Shown here: positions 48,020-58,963 of the stretch, piece after piece
Layout of the letters: each line of letters opens with the position of its first letter
Numbering within the stretch: position 1 is the first letter of the stretch
Origin: Spinacia oleracea
Taxonomy: Eukaryota; Streptophyta; Magnoliopsida; Caryophyllales; Amaranthaceae
Direction: 5' to 3'
Length of the DNA: 64,000 nucleotides
Assembly (NCBI RefSeq): GCF_020520425.1
Contig: NC_079492.1
Coordinates: forward strand, 137,954,361 to 138,018,360
Translations under genes and position numbers: made by a program
The notes under the pieces: model-generated
What the model was told of the DNA's origin: nothing
Seen by the model: the letters and a program-made list of their open reading frames with translations, nothing else
The model's database searches: none

Positions 48020-48273
48020 GGATTATACACTCGGGTGCACAGTGCTCATTGTGCACCCTGTTGAACATTTATTGAAAATCTAGTTAACATTTAGAACGAT
48101 TTTAATGTACATGTACTAGTGAAATATTTAAACTATATGTTCTATGGATTTGAACTATATTTTCATTAGCTATATGTTCTTTGGGTATGAACAATATATT
48201 TTTTGTATTTGAACTATATGTTCTTTGTAAAACAGGGTATACATTGAGCATTGTGTAACCGAGTGTATAAACC
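48020..48273. mobile_element. 254-bp MITE with 41-bp TIRs
   Basis: The left end GGATTATACACTCGGGTGCA and beyond matches the inverse of the right end (GGTTTATACACTCGGTTACA) over about 41 bp. AACTATATGTTCTTTG is repeated inside. It ends 126 bp before the methyltransferase start codon. Confidence 0.75.
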
Positions 48274-48399
48274 ATATTTTGGTTGACGAAGGTCAAAGTT
48301 TACTACGGAGTGCGAGCAGTTGAACACATTTGAGTTGGAGATTGATTTCCCTAACCTTCCCCACCATACCAAAACTGCTAACCTTGGTTGTATCAGAAA

Positions 48400-51300
48400 A
48401 TGGACACTGCTCTCTTCTCCCCTTCTTCCCTCTTCGGCGATACTTCTGACAACTCTTCCGGTACCCTCTCTTCCTCTCTCTCTCCAAATAACTGTTATTA
48501 TTTTACCAATTTATTTTACAAATTACTGCGCTTTTTGCTTGAGCAGATGAAGAACTCAATACCCATCAAAATTTTGTGGAAAGGACCCACCGATTCCCAG
48601 GAATGGTGAGTTATATAGTCTACACCCTTTCAATTTCATTTGCTCTTATTTATTTTGTAGTTCCGTTTAATTTTTAATTGCTTTTTAGTAAAGAAAATTG
48701 CAGTTTAGAGTATCATGTTTTTATAGCCTTGTAATGTTTATTAGGAAAAAATTAAATCTAATTCCAGTTTTGATTTACTAGTTGGCTAAATTGAGAAAAG
48801 TAGTTATAGTGAAATTATCAATTATGTTTGATGTTTGAGCTACTGACACAAATATGCTACTTCAATGTAGTTATAGATTTTGTTAAGGAGTTATAATATG
48901 ATAAATGTGAATGTCAAAAAAAAAAAAAATGATAAATGTATTACAGAAGTAATAGTACTTAAATTACCCATTATATTGGTTAGAGTTGCCAAACTTGTTA
49001 GACGAAGATTGTACGGAGTATCGTAACTAGCATTTTGGTTAGGTTATGGTAAAACTAAATAAATTATCTTGGCTAACAACTTCTGTTTCATATCAGCAGG
49101 TCACTAAATGCTTTTTCAACTATGTTGTTCAGACTCAGGAACTCATTTAGACAAAAATATTATTTTAAGTGTCAAACTTGGCTATTTGTATGGAAAGTTT
49201 TTTTATTCTGTCCAAAATGAATTGTCAAGTGTCCATACTCTGATACTCATGTCGGAGTGTCAGAGTTCTTTTGTACTTGAGATGAAATGCAGAGTCTAAG
49301 CAACATAGATTTCAATCAATAGTCTCTGGAAAAACTTTTAATAAGGAAAGGGGTCTGCTACATTTGTAATGGCGAGGCTGTAAATCTCACACCAAACTTC
49401 ACCCTGTTATGCTGATTGTATGCTATGCGATATAGTAAGGAATGTTCATCAGTATTTGTTGGCCAACTGTTCAGTTTTTTCTAAAAGATGAATGAATTAG
49501 AGTTGTCACAGGTAATGCAAAGTATTCAATAAGGGTGTGACTTAAATGCTGATAGTTATGCCTCTTGTTCTTATTTTCAGGGATTTAGCTAAGGAAAATT
49601 TCCATCTTGTTCTTATGTTACAGTTATTTTCATGCTGATAGTTACGCTGCGATCTTTGTTTGTGTTTCTTGCAATTGCAGGAGTTGGTCGTCCGAGAATT
49701 CGCCTTCCACCAGCTAAATGCTAATTTGCTATGGCCAGGTACATTTGCTTTTGCAGAATGGTTGGTTCAACACCAGTCTTGGATAGGAGGGAGGCATGTC
49801 ATTGAATTGGGGAGGCATGTAATGTCTTTTTCTTTCTAATTTTATCTAAATTCATTATTTTTTAAGTATTCGAGAATATTGGAATCTAGGTCTTATGTTA
49901 AGGAATTAAGGCTTTTAATATTTAATTTTAATGCATTTTTCTGCTTTTGTAGTGGAAACATCTAATTGTGACATTCTTTTTTATCTTTTTCACTCCTAAC
50001 TAAGTATACACTCGAGTCTATGTTTTACAAAAGGTTGAAATTCCCACCACCATCTAACTTCCTGCAATATTTGGTTTGGTGACATTTTCATAGAGAACTT
50101 TGATAAATGGACAAATAATAGCCGTCTAATATTGATGGTCAATCTGTAAATTGAGTCCATCGAATAGCAAATGGGAAGATTTTACTCCGTATGTTTTAAA
50201 GTAAAATCATAGAGTCCTGAATTGCAATGAGAACATTGTTCAAATACTTTGTTTGCGATTTTACATCAAAGAGAATGTTGGTACTATTATTACAAGAAGT
50301 GTTTCAATAGAGACAAAAATGATCAATTTTTGTATAACGCTGATCTTCTTTTATAATCATTAGTTTGCTAGGTTATCATCAAACTAACTGTGTTCATAAT
50401 TATTGATGGCAGTGGGACTGGTGCCTTGGCTATCTTTTTGAAGAAACTGTTGCATATTGATATTACAACGTCTGACTATGATGATCAAGAAATCGAGGAT
50501 AACATAGCTTATAACTGCAAGATCAATGGAGTTATCCCCGCTCTACCTCATGTCAAGCGTGAGTTACATATGAATATTTCATGTTTTCATCTTGATTTCT
50601 AGTTGTCATTATACCTTAAGAAACTGTTGTGAACGATATGCTGCAACCTCAGATTTGGGATTAATTTACTTGTATTGCCTGATAATTTAACTAGGCCAAC
50701 TGTTTGAATAATTTTATCATCTTGCAGTATGTCAAGCATTCAGCTGGTAAGGGCTTAATCATTTAATGATTTCAATTGTTGCTTTGTGAAATGGTTTGTC
50801 GGCCATAGGAATAAGAAGGTCTAGGCTTTGGGAAAGTGGTCTAAAAAAATATTGTTCTGGTCAGAAAGTTGTTGTGGAGTTTTCCTCGTGATTCCGAGTC
50901 ATGTGGCATCGAGCCATCGAGTCATAAAAAGAAAATATGGTTTGCACCAAATGGGTGGGATGCTGAAAGTGTTCTTAGTGTAACACATGATTTTCCCTGG
51001 AAGTTAATTTCCTAGGGTTTCAATCTTTTCCTTCCTATAGTGAAGTTCAAATTAGGGAATGGTTGCTGTGTTCGTTTTTTGATTTTTGGAGGGGAGAGCA
51101 ACCTTTTTGTGCCCAGTTCCGTTCGGTGGCTATTTCAGTTGTCTTAACTATGCAATGCCCCTCTGTCTGGTTTCTGCCGTGGTAACTCATGGAATTTACA
51201 TTTTAGAAAGTCACCACATGATAGGGAGTTAGAGGTACTTTCTTCTTTACTAGGGGCTCTGGATCTTCATTATCTAGAGTAGAGGAAGCTCGAGTGTGGA

Positions 51301-54300
51301 TGGGGACACCCCTAAGTTTCCAGCATTTCCTTCATCTGGAAGGCGAATATACTTGTTAAGGTGAGGCTTTTGTGTGGACATTTGCGTTAGAGAGGATTAC
51401 CACTAATGACATGCTCCAAAAGCGAAGGCCAGATATTTGCTTGCTTTGCCTTGCTAATAGTGAAGTTTTCTTACACTGTGAAATGACAAGTTACCTTTGG
51501 AGGAGATGTTTGGGATTCATGAAGAATCTTGGGTTTGCCCTTCTTGGCTGCAAATTTGGTGTAAGGGATTTGGTAAGGTAAAGAGCTTTTAAGGGCTTTG
51601 CGTGGACATTTGCGGGTTTGGCTGTATGTAAATTCTCATCATGTAATTAAACCGGAAAAAAAGATAATAAAGTATTCCATATCATACAATCAAATTGATC
51701 TTTGTTCATTTTTAAATCTATGTGAATTCATCTTCAAGCTTTTGATTGATAAGTGGTAACAAGTTGCTGCTTGTTCTATATTCAGATACATGGGGAGATG
51801 CCTTTTCAAATGCCAATCCAAATTGGGACCTGGTAATTGCTAGTGATATCTTGTTATGTAAGTATGCTATCTCTAATATTAGTTTTGAAATAATGGAATA
51901 AGTGATATCTTTGTCATATTTAGTGTCCTGGTATGATTGAATGCATCTTCTTTTATCAAGTGATTAGGAGCAAGAACAAGTATAACTTCTACTTCTGAAT
52001 CTATCAACAATGACAATAACAACAATAACAACCACCTAGCTTGGTTTATCTCATATTCCTATGTGTGGGATCGGGGAAGTTCCTTTTACCTACAAACTCT
52101 GAAGTCTAAACTTCACTGAAATTTTTAGCTCTTATCTGAACTTCTCCTGTGAACTGACCTTGTTCGCTAGCCCTTATTTATACTTGTCTCAACTTATCAG
52201 GGCTTATTTTGACTAATAGTGTTTAGCAAATATGAACATATCAAACCTAGACACTTATTTTTATTAGGTGAAGCCTTGATGTGCACGGTTTTGAGGCGAA
52301 GCTTAAATCAGTTGACAGTTAAGAGGCTGTTTTGGAAGATCTGGGGTACATATCTATAAATAGTTAAAGTAGGATTCGCTAAATAAGTTTTCAGCTCTTT
52401 ATTTTAAAGGGAATAGAATAGAATATTAAATATTTGAAAAAAAACAGTAGTATTAGTAGTAGTAGTTGTAACACCCCCGATTTACTAACTTTAAATAAAT
52501 AAGAAATATACAAGACTTTACAGAAAATTGCGGAGGCTTACACCTAAATCGAAGGTATCACCGCCACACTTGACTACAATGTCAAGTGCTAAGGCTTACA
52601 AAACCCAAACTATTACAACTCGATTACTAGGTGATCTATTTACAACCAAAAAGTATTAAACCGTCATAAAGGACTAAACGATAACACTTGAGCTTCTACA
52701 ACTTGAACTACAGTCCTTCACGATCAATCTGCACCAGTTAATCTTGACTGCTCACCATAGAGGACAAATTCCAAAAGGATCGTCGCAGGGCCACCATAAG
52801 AAAAAGACATGGCCGCAAACACAAATAGCAAATAAACACACACGTCAGCAAAAAGCTGAGTAATCACTTGTAATAAAAACATAACAATATAGAATAATAC
52901 TTGTTCATTTAAACAACGTAGTATGAAACTACGTTACACGTATAATCCCAAAGGTATGACTAACCCCATACTCTATGGAAACTATAAATATTCTCTTCCT
53001 ATGAACCTCAAATATATTAATATGATCTTTTCCTCTACTAAACGTACTCAAACCAATAGGTGCCATATTTGCTCTTTGTTCTATACCTAGCCTTGGACAT
53101 GGGTAATTCGAATGAATAAACCAACAAGTATAAAAACTTGAAACTCTCAATGGCTGCTAAGAAAGACTCTCTGAGTCAATGCCACTTTTGGACCAAATCC
53201 CACTTTGGAGATATAAAGAAAATAATAAAGATCGTATCTTGCTCTTCTACTAATGGTTATCATCTCCTTACCAACATGCCAAGGACTAAGGTCTATAACG
53301 TTGAGCCTCAAATCAATAATATGTATATATGACGATTCTCATCCTTCTCATAATATCATCAATGTACTTATCATAAGTTAAATAATGTACTTCTCAATAT
53401 TGGCACAAGAACCCCACGTTATTATAAATCTAGTACCTTAACTATTCTTTTGGGCACTCGGTGGCTCTTGATCAAACTCAAATCATTGAACTATGAGTCC
53501 TCAATATACTACTACTGCTACACTAATCTTAATTCTAATACAAAACCAACTCCTCAATGGGCCAAAATCCTCAATGGGTGCGTAAATTATAATTGAGCTA
53601 AACTACTACTGAAAGTATATTATCACCAAAACTATTAAGAACTCGTATCAATATAATATGTATACGCATGTATAAAAATCAGAAATCGTCAAAATATCAT
53701 ATAAAAGAACACCAGAGACATTAAAGTGTACGCACAAGTAAATGTTAATCGTACGTAATAAACACATAAGACTAAATCACATAACAATTTCGCACATCTG
53801 CAATCCAATAAGCTAATAAGAGTACGGCTATATAACAATAATTAATATAATCTAACAACTCAAAGTTAACAGTGCGGGTGATTACCTATTCCATTAATAT
53901 CGAGTAACCAATTGAAACTTGCAGCAAGAATCACTAGCACACGAACTCGCAGATTCACATACGACGAATTACAAATTTGGTCTGCATGCTTGATAACCGA
54001 AGCATTAAGGGATGATGCTAATTATGATACATAAAGATTTTATCAAGGATCAACTAATATTCTCTTCAATCAAGAACACACTCATGCCTAAACTCACGAC
54101 GGCTGAACTATAAAATAATAGGGTTTAAGAGTATTTATAATGTTTGTAAAAAGAGTCCTACTAAAACTAAAATAGGTTTTATTCAAAAATATAATTAGGC
54201 TATTTAATTTAGGACAACATTCATAATAGATAAATACTACTCTAACCTTATTCTGGATAAAAGTATATTTTATAAAATCATAAAATATTGGGGTATTACA

Positions 54301-57300
54301 GTAGTTCCACAGTGTTCTGATCTTCCGAACATCTTTCCAAGGAGTTACTTTTGAAATGGTACAAGGAAATTATGGAAATTTTAATATGAATTAATCCGAC
54401 AAATGTTTATTGTTGTATTGTCTTTTTTGAGAACATGATCCAATTGTGAAATCAATGTGAAAAATCAAACAATTGCTCTTCTCGAAGTTAGTGGACCTAG
54501 AGTTACATTGTTACTGGTGATGCTGAAATGGATATTTTCACTACAATTCTTACTAGTTCTTTTCATGGAGGCCTTAGGGCGTGGAATGACAGCATATCTA
54601 CCAACTACATTGCTCCCATTTAGTATAGACAACTGAATCTTCTACTTGATTTCCCTTTTCAGCTTTTCCCACTCAATCCAGTTACGCGACTTGTGCCCAT
54701 TTTGATTTTTTTTTTTAAAAAAAAGAAGACATGTGTCCACACCCGCACCCATGCATTCCAATAAATTAGATGCATTCTCTTGTAGCATTGTCCCTCACCT
54801 TCTCTTTGCTTCTTCCGGTATGGGGGACTGACTTTGAGTTGTAGTTGAAGATAGAAGTATGAATGGCAAGGTTTATAGCAATTATTTGTCGTTCCTCTGC
54901 TAAATTTTCTAGTTAATTTGTGTTCCGAGAAATTCGGATTTTATTAAGCCATTATAAGGATAGGTAGAGGAAGATTAATCCAGTGACCAGAGGAGGGAGA
55001 AGGGAAGGGAGAGAGAAGAAATGGAGACGAAAACATTGTGGTGGAACAATCTTTAAAACACACAGCGACAGAAAATAAGGTAGTTTTGGGCACCATAAAC
55101 TGGTATTGATCTGCTAGTATGCAACATTATGATAATAGGGATTATTCATACAGATACCTTTGTTAAAAAAGCAGCAACTGAGATTGTTCATAATATACTT
55201 GTTTAAATTGGAAGAAAATTGGTTACTAACATTCATAGTAGTCATAGTTATTCCAGAAAGTGAAAGGTGGGAGAAGGGGATGATCTTCCTTTCAATTACC
55301 ATCCATGCAAAGAAAAATGCATGTTCTATGCTCAACAAAGAGAGTCTAAGTCTCAGTGAAAGATTATTTATGAGGCTGACAAGTAGCAGTGCTGTGTTGC
55401 TGACCACTGCCCACGTATTTAGATTATTACTCAGCCAACCAAAAAGCTTTTAGGGGTCGTTTGGTTCGTAAAACTGGAATGGAATGGTATGGAGATCCAT
55501 ACCTTGGAGGGATGGATTCTAAACCCCATACCAATATGGAATTGTTTGGCTTACTAATGGAATGGATTCAATGTCCAATATGTATGGTTTGGTTCACTCA
55601 AATGGATTTTTTATCCTCATATATTACCCATCTTATTCCCTATATTTTTTATTTTCTGCAACTTACTTTAATATTTTTTAAATAAAACTGATAATTAATT
55701 ATCCTTGAAGGCATTACTTTTAAAAATAAATTAATTACATAACCAAAATGTGTATTATGTTCAATAAAAATAAGAAAAGTAAAGGTTTTTTTTTATTAAG
55801 AAAAGTAAAGTTAAAACAAGTAAAGTAGTGAAATAAAAAAAATTGCACTTGGAAATGAAAACCCATTACAGTTGCGGTTTTGCTTCTTCTCCGCCGAAGT
55901 CACACACCTAAATTCTAAAAACTCAATCCAGCAATGTCCACATTCCAACTTAAACAACAAACGACAATTAAAGCAGAAACAAATAGCCGGAGAAGAACAC
56001 CTGTGATGGTCGTCGGCTTCTGAGATGGACGCGTTGGCTGTTGGTCTGTGTCGGAGAAGAAGAAAGGTCATGGGTGGTTGGATCCAAAGTGGTGAGACAC
56101 CAATGTTGCTCCTCTATCTTTTGTGAGTTAGGGTTTGTATCATGGGTGAAATGGATATTGAATCTTAGGGGGTGAGATGGGTATGAGATTCCAGTGGTTT
56201 AGGGTAGAATTAGAACCCCTTGGGTGTGAGATTCCATACCAAAAAACACCAACCAAACAAGAATATGTGTGGAATGGATTCTAACTCCATTCCAGCCCAT
56301 TCCAAGAGGTCCAACCAAACGGGCCCTTAGATCAGTCAATTGTTCCCTCAGGAGTAGACTTGTCAAAAATCGACCCGACCCGAAAACCGACCCGAAATTA
56401 CTGGGTCTTGAACAAGATTTTGTGACCCGTAATCCAATTTTATCTGAACCCGAGAAACCCGAAAAGTAATGGGTCAAAACCCGACCGATTTAAAATCATT
56501 GTATTTATAGTAATAAATGAGATTATGAGAAAATTTAAGCATAATAAACACGTTGTTTTTACTATTGTTGTGTGTAATATGATTTTAATTTGAATTATAC
56601 GCCATTTTATGGTTGAATTTGACTAAATATAAACTTGTGTAAGAAAATTTGTTAATTTGTGCCCATATTTTGTATATTTATCACCTAAATTAATGAAAAT
56701 ATAATGCGCGTTTTAAAATATCTCAACCCGTTGGGTCGACCCGAACCCGAAAGTTCTAGGTCTTGAACAAGCATTTGTAAACCCAAACCCGAAAGTGACC
56801 GACCCAATTAAACCCGAACCCGAAAATAATTTTTTATAACCCGACCCGGCTGACCCGTTTGACAGGTCTACTCAGGAGTCAGGACGTCCCATGGGTTGCT
56901 CATTCATCACATGCGACTTCAATGTTCTAGATAGGCTACTAAGTTCTGTTGGTGAATGGCAGGTAAATTCAGTATAGCATGCAGTAGTGCAGTACAGAGT
57001 CCTGAACCCTTGTGGCTCACCGAATAGCCTCTCTTCTATCCTAACCCAACTGTCTTGGGCTTGAGCTTTACATGCTCTTACCAAGTTAAACAGTGTATTG
57101 TGCTCATGCTATGGAGTAAGCCGACTCTTGTTTGGCGGCTGAACCAGAGTCTAAACCTTGTTTTTGAACTCTTTTTTAGGAGGTTGGTACATTTGTTGAT
57201 TAAAGATTTGGGTTAAAATTTTACAATTTCTTACACACACTCGGTATAGGTAGTACACCCACATCCAAATATATGATTTAGGCTGATTAAGGTGCATGTG

Positions 57301-58638
57301 ATATTTGAATCTTGAAAGCGAGTGACCTGAAACACCACCTAATTCAATTTTGGGAAAATGGTACTCCGTATACATCTTGGGAAAACTTTACAATTTCTTA
57401 CACACACTCGGTTACTAGGTACGCCTACCCTGTAAAAACAGAAATAGGTACACACACATCCAAATATATGATTTAGGTTGATTAAGGTGCATGTGATGTT
57501 TAAAGCTTGAATGCGAGTGACCTGAAATACCACCTAATTCAATTTTGGGAAAATGGTACTCAATCTACATCTTGGGAAAATTTTACAATTTCTTACACAC
57601 ACTCGGGTACTAGGTACGCCTATCCTGTAAAAACAGAAATAGGTACACACACATCCAAAATATATGATTTAGGCTGATTAAGGTGCATGTGATGTTTAAA
57701 GCTTGAATGCGAGTGACCTAAAAGACCACTTAATTCAATTTTGGGAAAATTGTACTCCGTCTACATCTTGGGAAAATTTGTCGCGACTCACTTGATGAAT
57801 AGGAAATTTTAGAAACACCATCTAATTCACTTTGTTTTAGGTACAGAGTTGCCTTCTTACTTTTGGTATATCAGATCCGATACAACCTACTTGAACAATC
57901 TTATTTGAAATTATAATGTCTAAAACATCCTTTTGGGTTATGTTTGAATCATTATTTATACAATTTAAATATAATTCTGTTGATAACTATTTTTGTTGGA
58001 TAATTTACGTGATAATTTGATTTTGGTGGAATTATGACTTGAATTAAGCTAGTACTACTTGTTCAGAAGAACATAAGGACAGTTTATGCATTCTGTCACA
58101 AGATAGTAACGATACTTTATTGAGTAGGTTTTGTGTCAAAATAATTTAGGTGCTTTCTGGCAAAATGACTTATTTGTGAAGAAGATTCCCTTTCAGAGTT
58201 ATAATTATATGATTAATGTCGTCTTCGTTGGGGTAACTCATTCCATACGAAATGTTTTAATGGGTGAATTGTTATTTTGCTATTTCTTGTAGATGTGAAA
58301 CAGTATCCAAACTTGATCAAGACATTATCCTTTCTTCTAAAGTCTTACCAACCGAAAGAAAACATGAAGACGTCACCTCAAAATGAACAAGATAGTGGTA
58401 TAATTTCTTCTTGACCAATCATTTTCGATGCTTACTTGTGATTAACGCTCAGAAACTAAAGTTCGTTGTGCATAACACTTCACCAGGATTGCGTTGTCCT
58501 GCTTTTTTGATGAGTTGGAGACGCAGAATAGGTAAAGACGAAGAAACCCTCTTCTTCAAGGGTTGCGAGGATGCTGGTATGAAGGTCGAGCATCTTGGAT
58601 CCCGTGTTTATTGCATCACCTCTATCTGTAAAGAGTGA
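48400..58638 (+). CDS. METTL21-like protein methyltransferase
   Basis: A SAM-dependent seven-beta-strand enzyme of the METTL21-type family. The family mostly methylates lysines of other proteins; the substrate here is unknown. Seven exons: 48400-48460, 48547-48605, 49681-49814, 50413-50558, 51786-51857, 58293-58397, 58487-58638. They total 729 nt, or 242 aa. It starts MDTALFSPSSLFGD. Motif I is ELGSGTG (82-88). An acidic SAM-ribose region, TSDYDD, is near 103-108. W136-G137-D138 and the post-II motif WDLVIASDILLY (147-158) follow. The C-terminal strand ends VYCITSICKE. Intron 3 needs a GC donor; the others are GT-AG. Introns 4 and 5 (1.2 and 6.4 kb) are filled by transposon debris. From memory the Arabidopsis counterpart is At5g01470, next to LIMR as here. 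The frame is intact, so the gene is probably active. Confidence 0.9.
49815..50412 (+). other. GC-AG intron of the methyltransferase gene
   Basis: The exon ends GGGGAG and the intron begins GCATGT; the acceptor is GATGGCAG at 50412. This is the only join that yields the motif I sequence ELGSGTG in frame. The nearest GT (GGCAT|GTAATG, four bases on) would shift the frame and destroy the SAM site. Confidence 0.8.
50868..51595 (+). pseudogene. LINE ORF2 fossil in methyltransferase intron 4
   Basis: Broken frames spell the C-terminal part of a plant non-LTR element. The best piece (51372-51581) reads ALERITTNDMLQKRRPDICL, then FLHCEMTSYLWRRCLGF, the zinc-binding region that follows LINE reverse transcriptases. 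Upstream, HPNGWDAESVLSVTH and VKFKLGNGC fit the same family. Several stops. It is older and in the opposite orientation to the LINE at 58964. Confidence 0.7.
52467..54300. mobile_element. 1.8-kb solo LTR in methyltransferase intron 5
   Basis: Starts TGTAACACCCCC and ends GGGGTATTACA, with a perfect 5-bp target duplication GTAGT (52462-52466 and 54301-54305). No internal domain. Terminal sequences resemble 5609-8419, and the minus-strand start TGTAATACCCCAATATTTT again suggests a Gypsy LTR read on the minus strand. Confidence 0.85.
54306..55452. other. intron sequence, nothing recognised
   Basis: Part of methyltransferase intron 5. No exon, repeat border or RNA gene seen. Confidence 0.4.
55453..56326. 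mobile_element. Harbinger-like MITE in intron 5
   Basis: Ends GGGGTCGTTTGGTTC and the inverse AACCAAACGGGCCC, flanked by TTA (55450-55452 and 56327-56329). Both arms repeat TGGAATGGATTC-type words. Same style as 23363-24148. Confidence 0.7.
56355..56870. mobile_element. hAT-type MITE in intron 5
   Basis: TIRs TAGACTTGTCAAA and the inverse TTTGACAGGTCTA, with a perfect 8-bp duplication CTCAGGAG (56347-56354 and 56871-56878). Subterminal CGACCCGA and ACCCGAAA repeats. Confidence 0.9.
57180..57785. repeat. tandem repeat of about 195 bp in intron 5
   Basis: TTACAATTTCTTACACACAC recurs at 57221, 57388 and 57583. Units share ATATATGATTTAGG(C/T)TGATT, GCGAGTGACCT and CACCTAATTCAATTTTGGG. Units two and three are about 195 bp; the first lacks about 28 bp (the ACTAGGTACGCCTA segment). 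Confidence 0.85.
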
Positions 58639-58963
58639 TGTTAAATGGTTAAGGGTTAGTTCCTAACCCTCGATAAATCAATCGACAATTGAGTTTTCTC
58701 GTTTTTCTTTGCCCTGCCCCGCTTTTAACCTCTACTACACATATTATGCGCTTTTTTCTGCCCCATAGCTAAATGACTTACAAAGTATGATTTTAGGTTA
58801 CGTCAAATGAGTTTTTTTTTAAAAAAAAAATTAGTTTAAGAAAAGACAGTATGATGTTATAGTTTGGTAGAATGAAATCTTCATGGACAACATTTTTTTC
58901 ATAGAAGTTTACTGCATTTATAATGGTGCGATGGTGTTAGTGAAACCGACATAAGGAGCTGTT

